Below are positions 54,597-62,149 of a stretch of 64,000 nt of DNA, one piece after another. The notes beneath the pieces are model-generated. The model saw nothing but the letters and a program-made list of their open reading frames with translations. It did not search any database and was not told where the DNA came from. Position numbers and translations under genes: made by a program. This DNA comes from Gemmatimonadota bacterium (lineage in GTDB: Bacteria > Gemmatimonadota > Gemmatimonadetes > Palauibacterales > Palauibacteraceae), in contig JAJEEM010000064.1 of NCBI GenBank assembly GCA_022820995.1, forward strand, positions 98,467-162,466, read 5' to 3'. Positions within the stretch are counted from its first letter, which is position 1. Each line of letters begins with the position of its first letter.

Positions 54597-56999
54597 CTAT
54601 ATCCCCGCTGCCGCGAGTTCCTCGAGGACGCGCTCGGGGCGCAGGGGGATGCGGCGCATGCGCACGCCGGTCGCGTCGTGGATCGCGTTGGCGACGGCCG
54701 CGGGAACCGTGCGGTGCGAGGGCTCGCCCGCCCCGTAGTGGGGCAGATCCGGCCGGTCGGGGTTCGGGTCGCCGTTCACGATCACGACGTCGATCCGCTC
54801 GGGCGCGTCGCGGTGGGTCAGGGTCGGGTGCGTGCGCCAGTCGACGCTCGTCACCTTCTCGCCGTCGAACTGCACCTCCTCGAACAGGGTCCGGCTGATT
54901 CCGTGAAGGAGGTTCCCCTGGATCGTGTTTTCGAGGCCGTCGGGGTTGATGACGAGGCCGCAGTCGTGGGCGCAGACCATGCGCTTCACCCACACGCGCC
55001 CGCTCTCCCGGTCGACCTCGACCTCGGCGATCGTGGCGACCGTCGTCTGTATGCGGTACGCGTAGGAGATCCCGCGTCCCGTGAGGATGCGTTCGTCCCC
55101 CGGTGCCCGGGGCGAGGGCCGGGCATCCCAGCCGTAGGCCTCGGCCGCCGCCTCGACGACGGCGATGGAACGGGCCCGCCGGAAGGTCGCGTCGTCCTCG
55201 GCCGTCGCGCGCAGGAGACGGAGACGGAACTCGACCGGATCGGCGTTCGCGGCCGCGGCCATCTCATCGATGAACGACTCGCCGGCGAACGTCGTCTGCG
55301 GCCCGTTGGGGTCGCGGAGGTTCCCCGTGCGGAGCGGCGTCTCGAAAGCGAGCGGGAAGCGGACGGCCCGCGTCTCGTCGCGCCGGTTCGGGATGTGGTA
55401 CATCTCGTCGGTACCGCGGCCGCCCCCGGGAGACGGCCGCTCGGGCCGGATCCCCATGAGCTGGGCGATGAGCACGGTGTCGGCCTGGTTGTAGCCGACG
55501 TGCGCGTAGTTCGCGATGCGGGCGCGGTAGTCGAGCGCGACCGCGTTCCCCGCCTCGTCGAGCCCACCGCGCAGGTCGATGGCGAAGGCGGGGCCCTTCG
55601 TGTCCCAGGCCGTCTCCTCGTGCCGCATCCACTGCATCCGCACGGGGCGCCCCAGTTCCCGCGCCAGGTACGCCGCCTCGAAGCCCGCGTCGTCCGCCGC
55701 CGTGCGCCCGTAGAGTTGCGGTCCCTCCATCCAGATCACCCGCACCCGCTCGGGCGGCATGCCGAGGAACTCCGCGATCCCCGTACGGTGGCTGTAGGGC
55801 TTCATGTCGTTCGTGTAGACCGTCATCTGCCCATCCGACGGATCCGCCACCGCGTGGGCGGGACCGATCGCCGTGTGTCCCTGGAAGGGGATGTCGTAGG
55901 CGGCTTCCACGACCGTCGCGGCGTTCGCGAGTGCGGCGCCGGGATCGCCCTCCTCGCGCGGGCGGGGAGGACTCCCGCTGCCTGCGCCGACCGGGGTCGC
56001 GCCGCGCATGTAGTCGAACAGGTCCTCGGAAGGCGGGAAGGGCGCCGTCTCCGGCTTCTCCCACTCGACGGCGAGGCTCTCCGCCGCCCGGATCGCCTGT
56101 TCCTCGCGCTCGCAGACGACGGCGACGTAGTTCCCCTCCCGGAAGACGCGGATGAAGCCCGGGATCTCACGCACCGGGGACTCATCGACGGAGACGAGCC
56201 GCGCGCCCGCGAAGGGAGGCCGCACGTTCCGCGCGTGGACCATGCCGGGGAGCTTCACGTCGACCGCCCACTCGAGCGATCCGTCGACCTTGGCGGGAAT
56301 GTCGTACCGAGGGACGGACCGGCCAACGATCTTCAGCTCCTGCACCGGCTTCACGGCTGCGAGGCCCGTGGTCTCGTTCACGTTTCTTCCGGTGAGGGCG
56401 ACGTCGAAGCGCCGGCCGCCGATCAGTTCCCCGAACGTGGCCGTCCGCCCGGGATCGGAGGCCACCGAGATGACGCCCTCGCTGGCCGTGAGGTCATCAA
56501 CGGGCACCTGGAAGCGCTCCGAGGCCAGCTCCAGCAGGACGCGTCTCGCTTCCGCCGCGACCCGCCGTGCCGGCAGCGCGTCGCGCTCGATCGCGTCCGA
56601 GCCGCCCGACCCGCCCTGGTCCACGGTCATGTCCGTGCGGCCCATCACGAGCGTGGCCCGCTCGTAGGCGAGGTCGAGTTCGTCGCACATCATCTGCCGC
56701 ATCGCGGTCCCGGTCCCCTGCCCGCCATCGGTCTTGCCGACGTAGAAGGTCGCCGTGCCGTCCTCGTGTACGACGAGCCACGAGTCGAGCTGGAGAAAGT
56801 CCGGGTCCGGATACGGGTTCGCCTCGCCGGGATCGCCGGAGCCGTGCCGACCGAGCCCCGCCACGCCGATTCCGCCCACGCCGCTGAAGCCGAGGACGAA
56901 GATCCCCGACGTCTTGAGGAAGTCGCGGCGGGAACTGCCCCCCTCCCACCGGGCGAGCGCGTCTTCGAACCTCGGGGACAACTCCGCCGGGCGCTTCAC
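54597..56999 (-). CDS. Xanthine dehydrogenase-family molybdopterin-binding subunit, Tat-exported
   Basis: An 800-residue protein with a twin-arginine motif SSRRDFLKTSG near residue 22-32, then aldehyde-oxidase/isoquinoline-1-oxidoreductase-beta-type domains: GKTDGGQGTGTAMRQMMCDEL, GRNVNETTG, GHTAIGPAHAVAD, EGPQLYGRTAADDAGFEAAYLARELG, IQGNLLHGISRTLFEEV. It oxidises a heteroaromatic or aldehyde substrate via Mo-cofactor in the periplasm. The GTG at 56999 overlaps the 2Fe-2S subunit stop (GTGA), forming an operon. The exact substrate is unknown. Confidence 0.88.
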   Translation of the reverse strand: MKRPAELSPRFEDALARWEGGSSRRDFLKTSGIFVLGFSGVGGIGVAGLGRHGSGDPGEANPYPDPDFLQLDSWLVVHEDGTATFYVGKTDGGQGTGTAMRQMMCDELDLAYERATLVMGRTDMTVDQGGSGGSDAIERDALPARRVAAEARRVLLELASERFQVPVDDLTASEGVISVASDPGRTATFGELIGGRRFDVALTGRNVNETTGLAAVKPVQELKIVGRSVPRYDIPAKVDGSLEWAVDVKLPGMVHARNVRPPFAGARLVSVDESPVREIPGFIRVFREGNYVAVVCEREEQAIRAAESLAVEWEKPETAPFPPSEDLFDYMRGATPVGAGSGSPPRPREEGDPGAALANAATVVEAAYDIPFQGHTAIGPAHAVADPSDGQMTVYTNDMKPYSHRTGIAEFLGMPPERVRVIWMEGPQLYGRTAADDAGFEAAYLARELGRPVRMQWMRHEETAWDTKGPAFAIDLRGGLDEAGNAVALDYRARIANYAHVGYNQADTVLIAQLMGIRPERPSPGGGRGTDEMYHIPNRRDETRAVRFPLAFETPLRTGNLRDPNGPQTTFAGESFIDEMAAAANADPVEFRLRLLRATAEDDATFRRARSIAVVEAAAEAYGWDARPSPRAPGDERILTGRGISYAYRIQTTVATIAEVEVDRESGRVWVKRMVCAHDCGLVINPDGLENTIQGNLLHGISRTLFEEVQFDGEKVTSVDWRTHPTLTHRDAPERIDVVIVNGDPNPDRPDLPHYGAGEPSHRTVPAAVANAIHDATGVRMRRIPLRPERVLEELAAAGI

Positions 57000-57505
57000 C
57001 GGTCCACCTCCCCGCCGGCCTCATCCGCGCCGTTGGCCCCACCGGCCCCGTTCGCCATCGCATCCGAGGCCCGCCGCACGGCGGACTGGACCCGGTAATA
57101 CGTCATGCAGCGGCAGAGGGCGCCGTTCATCCCCTGGCGGATCTCTTCGTCGCTGGGCGTCGGATTGCGGTCGAGGAGCGCCTTGGCCGTGAGAATCTGG
57201 CCGTTCTGGCAGTACCCGCACTGCGGCACCTGCTCGTCGATCCACGCCTGCTGCACCGGATCCAGCTCGCCATCCGCCGACAGCCCCTCCAGCGTCGTGA
57301 TCTCTCCCTCCGCGCGGGACACCGGCCGCATGCACGAGCGGATCGCGCGGCCGTCCATGAGGACCGTGCACGTCCCGCACTGGCCCAGGCCGCAACCGAA
57401 CCGGGGCCCGCGAAGTCCGAGATCGTTCCGGAGGACGTAGAGCAGCGGCGTCGAGGGGTCGACGTCGAGCGCATGCGTCTCACCATTCACCCTGAGGGTG
57501 ATCAT
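56996..57505 (-). CDS. (2Fe-2S)-binding subunit of the Mo-hydroxylase
   Basis: A 169-residue protein with two [2Fe-2S] sites. The first is the plant-ferredoxin cluster GPRFGCGLGQCGTCTVLMDG...SC. The second is QCGYCQNGQILTAKALL with ALCRCMTYYRVQ. It partners the downstream molybdopterin subunit. It has no export signal, so it would travel folded with the Tat-signal partner. The ATG at 57505 overlaps the stop of the tannase-family gene (ATGA), so all three genes are translationally linked. No FAD or cytochrome subunit is present nearby. Confidence 0.92.
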   Translation of the reverse strand: MITLRVNGETHALDVDPSTPLLYVLRNDLGLRGPRFGCGLGQCGTCTVLMDGRAIRSCMRPVSRAEGEITTLEGLSADGELDPVQQAWIDEQVPQCGYCQNGQILTAKALLDRNPTPSDEEIRQGMNGALCRCMTYYRVQSAVRRASDAMANGAGGANGADEAGGEVDR

Positions 57506-59031
57506 GGCGCGACGCACTCGAAGCTGTCCTCGCGCTTCGGGTCTCCCGTACCGTTGTAGGCGGCGTAGCCCGGCCACGGGCAGACGGGCCGCTGCATCTC
57601 GACGCCCGCGTCTCCGAACTTCGACGCCACGAGCCGCTCGGGGGCCTCGTCCTCCTCGACCCATGACTGGATGGCGGCGATCCAGTCGACGAAGTCCGGG
57701 CCCGGACCGCCGGCGCAGTGCAGCACGCCGGGAAGCATGTACAGCCGCGTGTAGTCGTCCGCCTCCTCGTCGCCGGCGGCCACGCCCTCGTAGTAGGCGA
57801 TCGTGCCGCTGGCCGGGATCGCGGAGTCCGACCATCCGGTCCAGAGGATCAGCTTGCCGCCCGCGGTCTTGAATCCACTCAGGTCCGTGTCCGTCGCGTT
57901 GAGGATCCCGCGGGCGCGGCGCGTGTCTTCTTCCCACGCGAAGTAGTCGCCGAAGTCGTACGTGGAGTAGTCGAAGTCCGGGTCGTCGAAGATGATGTAC
58001 TTGTACATCTGGGTGCCGAAGGCGTAGTGGAGGTTCGGCCCGCCCGGACCCAGCTGCATCTCGCGCCCCGTGACCCACAGCCGCCATCCGCCCTGGTCCG
58101 TCTCGCCTCCGAAGGGGAAGCCCGGATAGATGTGCCGGTCCCCCGCGCGGGCCCCGCCGTAGATCACCTCCGCGGCCGCCCGCTGTGCGTCGGTCAGTCC
58201 CGGAATCGAGGCAATGTCGATGTCGCAGGCCATGGGGTTCGTCAAGAACCCGTCCTCCACGCCGTCGTTTCCGTCGCACGCCTCGAGAATCGCGGCTTCG
58301 AGGATGGCCGCGGCCTCATCCGTGATGACCGGCGTCGCGAGGTCGTTCGGATCGGGATACAGCGCCTGCTGGGTCTGGAGGAAGAAGGCGCCGAGGCCGG
58401 GCCAGTCGTAGGCGGGCGCTCCCGACACGATGCCGTCGAAGTCGTCCGGATAGCGCTGCGAGGACATCATCGCCTGGCCGCCGCCGCGGGAGCAGCCGAT
58501 GAAGTACGAGTACTCGATGTCGCGGCCGTAGAAGAGCCGGATGATCGTCTTCGCCGCCTCCGCCGTCACATGCACGGCGCGATGGCCAAAGTTGACCTCG
58601 CGGTCGGGCCGGTCCAGTGCCCAGCTCGCGTCGATGCCGGGGCCCTGGTGCCCGGTGTCCGTGCCCGCCGTGGCGAAGCCGCGGGTCAGCACCGAGACCG
58701 GCCCGGCGAACTGGAGCGCCTGGTTCTGGACGCTCCCCACGAACCCGCCGCCACCGCCCATGAGAAAACGCCCGTTCCAGTCTTCGGCGAGCGGGAGGAG
58801 AAGTTCGAAGTGGATCTCCTCGTCGATCGTCCCGCGAACGCGGCAGTGCGCCGGGTCGTTCGCGCCGGCCTCGACCTCCGAGACCTCGTCCAGCGCGAAC
58901 CCGCTCCACGACATGGCCGTCAGCTCGTCGCACGTGAGGGCGGGGATGAGGTCGACCGCGGGCGCGGGGGCGAAGGCGGTCAGAGTCAGGACGGCGGCGG
59001 ACGAAACCGCGAGGCGGCGCGACGGAGTCAT
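57502..59031 (-). CDS. Tannase/feruloyl esterase-family hydrolase, exported
   Basis: A 509-residue protein with a signal-like start. The CS-D-HC catalytic set of fungal/bacterial tannases and feruloyl esterases is complete: GCSRGGGQ (Cys-Ser), GWSDSAIP (Asp) and LPGVLHCAGGPGPD (His-Cys). It cleaves esters of phenolic acids. It is the first gene of an operon with a molybdenum hydroxylase, suggesting ester release then oxidation of an aromatic product (inference). ATG at 59031. Confidence 0.9.
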   Translation of the reverse strand: MTPSRRLAVSSAAVLTLTAFAPAPAVDLIPALTCDELTAMSWSGFALDEVSEVEAGANDPAHCRVRGTIDEEIHFELLLPLAEDWNGRFLMGGGGGFVGSVQNQALQFAGPVSVLTRGFATAGTDTGHQGPGIDASWALDRPDREVNFGHRAVHVTAEAAKTIIRLFYGRDIEYSYFIGCSRGGGQAMMSSQRYPDDFDGIVSGAPAYDWPGLGAFFLQTQQALYPDPNDLATPVITDEAAAILEAAILEACDGNDGVEDGFLTNPMACDIDIASIPGLTDAQRAAAEVIYGGARAGDRHIYPGFPFGGETDQGGWRLWVTGREMQLGPGGPNLHYAFGTQMYKYIIFDDPDFDYSTYDFGDYFAWEEDTRRARGILNATDTDLSGFKTAGGKLILWTGWSDSAIPASGTIAYYEGVAAGDEEADDYTRLYMLPGVLHCAGGPGPDFVDWIAAIQSWVEEDEAPERLVASKFGDAGVEMQRPVCPWPGYAAYNGTGDPKREDSFECVAP

Positions 59032-59173
59032 GTGTCTTCCCCGGGTCGGAGTGTCCCGCGACGCGCACCTCCGAGCGCGACCCGCAGGTCAGAGCTCGGA
59101 GGCGCAACCGAACAGAGTTACGGTGCCGTCGGGGACGCCGGGCCGCAACGGTCTCCGGGCCCGGGGTCGCGGA

Positions 59174-59377
59174 TCAGTGCGGCTTGTCGCGCATGCGCAC
59201 ACGAGCCTCATGGGCGGCCAGGTGGGTCTGGAGTATTTCTTCCGCCTCTTCGTGCGTGATCCCGCCAGCCTCGACCTGCGTCTGCAGCCGGCGGGCCTCC
59301 TTGGCCATCTCGGCGGTCAACTCCTCCAGCCTAGGAGGCGACTCCGCCATGGACTCCATCGAGCTTTTCAGGTTCAA
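59174..59377 (-). CDS. Small acidic/helical hypothetical protein
   Basis: A 67-residue putative protein rich in Glu and Ala, mostly helical (LEELTAEMAKEARRLQTQVEAGGITHEEAEEILQTHLAAHEARV). The frame starts at TTG; ATG at 59359 is equally possible. It matches no family I know. It lies alone between the tannase and restriction genes and could be real or chance; the surrounding ~480 bases hold nothing else except a palindrome and two CCCTAGCGAC copies. Confidence 0.4.
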   Translation of the reverse strand: MNLKSSMESMAESPPRLEELTAEMAKEARRLQTQVEAGGITHEEAEEILQTHLAAHEARVRMRDKPH

Positions 59378-59466
59378 CCGCAGATCCCTAGCGACCGTGT
59401 TACCTTATCTCTGCTCGACGGGTCCGGCGTCGACGAGGCGTGCTTTTGCGACACGGTTTGCGCAGG

Positions 59467-59492
59467 TGCACCCTAGCGACGTCGCTGGTGCA
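59467..59492. promoter_or_regulatory. Large near-palindrome upstream of the NotI-like gene
   Basis: A 12-bp perfect palindrome AGCGACGTCGCT (59475-59486) flanked by TGCACC (59467-59472) and GGTGCA (59487-59492), with two extra bases (CT) on the left side. It ends 17 bases before the GTG of the restriction gene. A second CCCTAGCGAC half-site lies at 59386-59395, matching 59471-59480. Candidate operator controlling the R-M genes, or a transcript hairpin covering the ribosome site. Confidence 0.6.
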
Positions 59493-59509
59493 GGCCAGAA
59501 AGGGGGAAC

Positions 59510-60358
59510 GTGGCGAACGGGAAGGTTCTAGAACTATACGGTCTGTCGGCAGCCGGTGCTGCCGACGATTGGAGCCCCGTCCTGCAGCAGGAACGCTGCC
59601 CGTATCTTGACCGGACGTGCCTCAAGACCCGCAAGAGCACGCCCGAGATTACCATCGGCACTTGCCTCGTCCGCTACAGCCAAGCAGCACGGGACGTCGT
59701 CATCTGCCCCCATCGGTTTCTCGAGAGGCGGCAGATCTTTATGGACTGCCTGCACCTGCTGGATCATGAGCCGGGAGATGAACTGCACGTGGTGTCGGAG
59801 TTTTCGATTCCCGGTGGGAGCGTGGACTACTTGCTTGTCCTCGCCGATGCCAGCAGACGCCACATCAAGGACTTCGTGGGCATCGAGTTACAGGCCCTCG
59901 ATACTACGGGTACCGTCTGGCCCGCCCGCCACACGTTCCTCGAGGCCCGCGGAGTGGCCGTCGAAGCGGCGCCCGACGAGAAGCCGTTTGGCATGAATTG
60001 GAAGATGACCGCCAAGACGATCTTGGTGCAGTTGAACCACAAGATCGGCACGTTCGAGGCGCTCGGGAAGAAGCTCGTGCTCGTGTTGCAGGACCACCTC
60101 ATGCAGTACATGATCCGCAATTTCGAGTTCAACCACGTTACGAGTGCAAACCCGTTGCACTCCATGCTGTTTCATGTCTACGAGATGCGCGAGCCCGATA
60201 CGGGCGAGCACAGATTGCATATCGTCGATCGTCGAAGCACTACTGCCGTTGGCGTGAACGCCTGTCTTGCCCTCGCCTCGGATGCTGTAGTGCAGCCAAG
60301 CAGCATTCACAGCCGCATAACGGATCGCCTTACCGATGACACTCTCTTCCACATCTAG
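59510..60358 (+). CDS. NotI-family type II restriction endonuclease
   Basis: A 282-residue protein matching the NotI (RE_NotI) layout: an N-terminal Cys4 metal-binding module (Cys30, Cys37, Cys52, Cys66 in RCPYLDRTCLKTRKSTP, GTCLV and ICPHRF) and a PD-(D/E)XQ core with Asp106 (SVDYLLV) and Glu126-x-Gln128 (GIELQALDTTGT). The start is GTG with AAAGGGGG just upstream. It overlaps the methyltransferase gene by 23 bases in a different frame. Specificity is not deducible; NotI itself cuts GCGGCCGC. Confidence 0.85.
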   Translation: MANGKVLELYGLSAAGAADDWSPVLQQERCPYLDRTCLKTRKSTPEITIGTCLVRYSQAARDVVICPHRFLERRQIFMDCLHLLDHEPGDELHVVSEFSIPGGSVDYLLVLADASRRHIKDFVGIELQALDTTGTVWPARHTFLEARGVAVEAAPDEKPFGMNWKMTAKTILVQLNHKIGTFEALGKKLVLVLQDHLMQYMIRNFEFNHVTSANPLHSMLFHVYEMREPDTGEHRLHIVDRRSTTAVGVNACLALASDAVVQPSSIHSRITDRLTDDTLFHI

Positions 60359-61661
60359 CGATTTGGCGGCGCGGCCAAAGGCTGTCGAGTTGTTTGCCGG
60401 CGTGGGCGGCATGGGGCTTGGACTCGAGCAGGCCGGATTCCATGTCGTGGCCGCAGTTGAGCTGGAGGAGATCACGGGCCGCTACGCAGCGTACAATCTG
60501 CCAGCCACGGAGGTCTATTACGGCGAGGAGCAGGGCGATGTGCGGAGGATGACGCACGACGCGTACAGGCACATGTGCATTCCGAGCGGTGACGACCTTG
60601 CGCTCGTTGCTGGCGGACCACCTTGTCAGGGCTTCAGCTTGGCGGGAAAGAAGAACGCCCGGGATCCGCTCAACGACTTGGTGCTCGAATTCGCTCGTGT
60701 GGTGTGTGATTTGCGCCCGCTGGCGTTCCTCATGGAGAACGTGCCGGGGATTGCCCACCGCCGTTCCAGCTGGCATCTCGATGAGTGTTTGAAGCGGCTA
60801 GGAAGGCATTACCGCATCGCGGGGCCTAGTACGCTATGCGCTGCTGACTTCGGCGTTCCGCAGCTAAGAAACCGCGTTTTTGCGCTGGGATTCAGGCGTG
60901 ACTTGTGCGTGGCACCGTCCCTGCCCAGCGCCACTCACGTCCGCTCTAACGACCGCTCGCAGCAAGAACTCGGGCTGGCCGTGTTCACTCCTACAGTATG
61001 GGATGCCATTCACGACTTGCCGCGCGTCGACGAACATCCCGAGTTGATCGACGGCGACCGTGTGCCGTACACGGAGCAACCGGACTCTCCATATGCTCGC
61101 GTCATGCGCGGCCACGCCGTTGATCCCGCTGATCGAGCCTATCGCGTGCAGTGGGACGCGACCCTTTGCACCAATCTGCGTCGAACACAGCACGGCCCCA
61201 GCATGAAGAGTCGCTTTTCTAAGCTAGCCTTCGGGCAGGCCGATAAGAAGAGCGGCATCCGGCGTTTGCATCCGCACCAAATGTCCACGACGATCAGAGC
61301 CGGTACGACCCGAGAGCGAGGTTCTTGGTCGGCCCCCCGCCCCCTGCACCCCTTCCAGAACCGCGTGTTGACCACCCGCGAATGTGCGCGATTGCAGTCA
61401 TTTCCAGACTGGTTCCTGTTCCACCCGGTGAAATGGCACGGCAACAGACAAGTCGGAAACGCGGTGCCGCCACTCCTGGCGCGCGCAATCGGGCGACAGA
61501 TCCTCGATTCGCTCGGTATCATGATTTCGCCAGGTCATCCGGCTGTTCAGGAACGGCGTGAATCGCTCGTCGCAAACGATATCGCAAGAGCACGGACAAG
61601 TGGCCTGTCTCGCCGGCGAGTATCACAACAAGTGATCCACCCAGCCCGGAATGCGCGTTGA
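60336..61661 (+). CDS. DNA (cytosine-5) methyltransferase
   Basis: A 441-residue protein with all main C5-methylase motifs: FAGVGGMGLGLEQAGF (I), GGPPCQGFSLAG (IV, catalytic Cys), ENVPG (VI), QLRNRVFALGF (VIII), RLQSFPDWF and QVGNAVPP (X). It should protect the host from the overlapping upstream NotI-like nuclease. The last ~55 residues after motif X form an extra tail. Its stop overlaps the Vsr start (ATGA). Confidence 0.92.
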   Translation: MTLSSTSSDLAARPKAVELFAGVGGMGLGLEQAGFHVVAAVELEEITGRYAAYNLPATEVYYGEEQGDVRRMTHDAYRHMCIPSGDDLALVAGGPPCQGFSLAGKKNARDPLNDLVLEFARVVCDLRPLAFLMENVPGIAHRRSSWHLDECLKRLGRHYRIAGPSTLCAADFGVPQLRNRVFALGFRRDLCVAPSLPSATHVRSNDRSQQELGLAVFTPTVWDAIHDLPRVDEHPELIDGDRVPYTEQPDSPYARVMRGHAVDPADRAYRVQWDATLCTNLRRTQHGPSMKSRFSKLAFGQADKKSGIRRLHPHQMSTTIRAGTTRERGSWSAPRPLHPFQNRVLTTRECARLQSFPDWFLFHPVKWHGNRQVGNAVPPLLARAIGRQILDSLGIMISPGHPAVQERRESLVANDIARARTSGLSRRRVSQQVIHPARNAR

Positions 61662-62095
61662 AGCACAGTAGTCGGAACGCGATAGCCTCTAACCAACATA
61701 GCAAGCGAATGGCGCGCGTTCGATCCAAGGATACAATACCCGAGATGCGCGTTCGCCGTCTCGCACATGGCATGGGCTACCGTTACCGACTTCACTCGAA
61801 GGATCTGCCCGGCCGCCCAGATCTCGTGTTTCGCCCACGCCGCAAGGTAATCTTCGTCCATGGCTGCTTCTGGCACAGACACGACGGTTGCCCGCGAAAC
61901 AGAATGCCGACGTCCCCCGACCGGCTGGACTACTGGCGTAGGAAGCTGGACGCCAACGTTGCGCGTGATCGTCGGAATCTCGACGCACTTCAACGCATGG
62001 GCTGGACCTCGCTCGTGATCTGGGAATGCAAGACGACTGACGCCGACGGGTTGGCTGAACGGCTCCGCGCATTTTTGGATGGCAGTAGGCCATAA
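61658..62095 (+). CDS. vsr: Very short patch repair endonuclease (Vsr)
   Basis: A 145-residue protein with Vsr motifs SKRMARVRSKDTIPEMRVRRL, DLPGRPDLVFRPRRKVIFVHGCFWHRHDGCP and WECKTTD: catalytic Asp, zinc Cys/His ligands and Trp/Arg pocket. It nicks T:G mismatches arising when 5-methylcytosine is deaminated, complementing the upstream cytosine methyltransferase; the ATG overlaps that gene's stop, giving an R-M-Vsr unit. Start ATG at 61658. Confidence 0.92.
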   Translation: MKHSSRNAIASNQHSKRMARVRSKDTIPEMRVRRLAHGMGYRYRLHSKDLPGRPDLVFRPRRKVIFVHGCFWHRHDGCPRNRMPTSPDRLDYWRRKLDANVARDRRNLDALQRMGWTSLVIWECKTTDADGLAERLRAFLDGSRP

Positions 62096-62149
62096 CCGAC
62101 CTTCCGGCCGACATCGGGGCGACCGAGTCCTCGCTTATGCTTCCGTCTC

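Noticed and set aside
53610..57098. Long plus-strand open frame (1162 codons)
   Set aside because: Antisense to the Mo-hydroxylase subunit and out of frame with the HGSNAT-like gene; no recognisable protein.
59174..59377. Small antisense protein as an antitoxin or R-M controller
   Set aside because: No HTH motif and no conserved partner spacing; kept only as a weak hypothetical gene.
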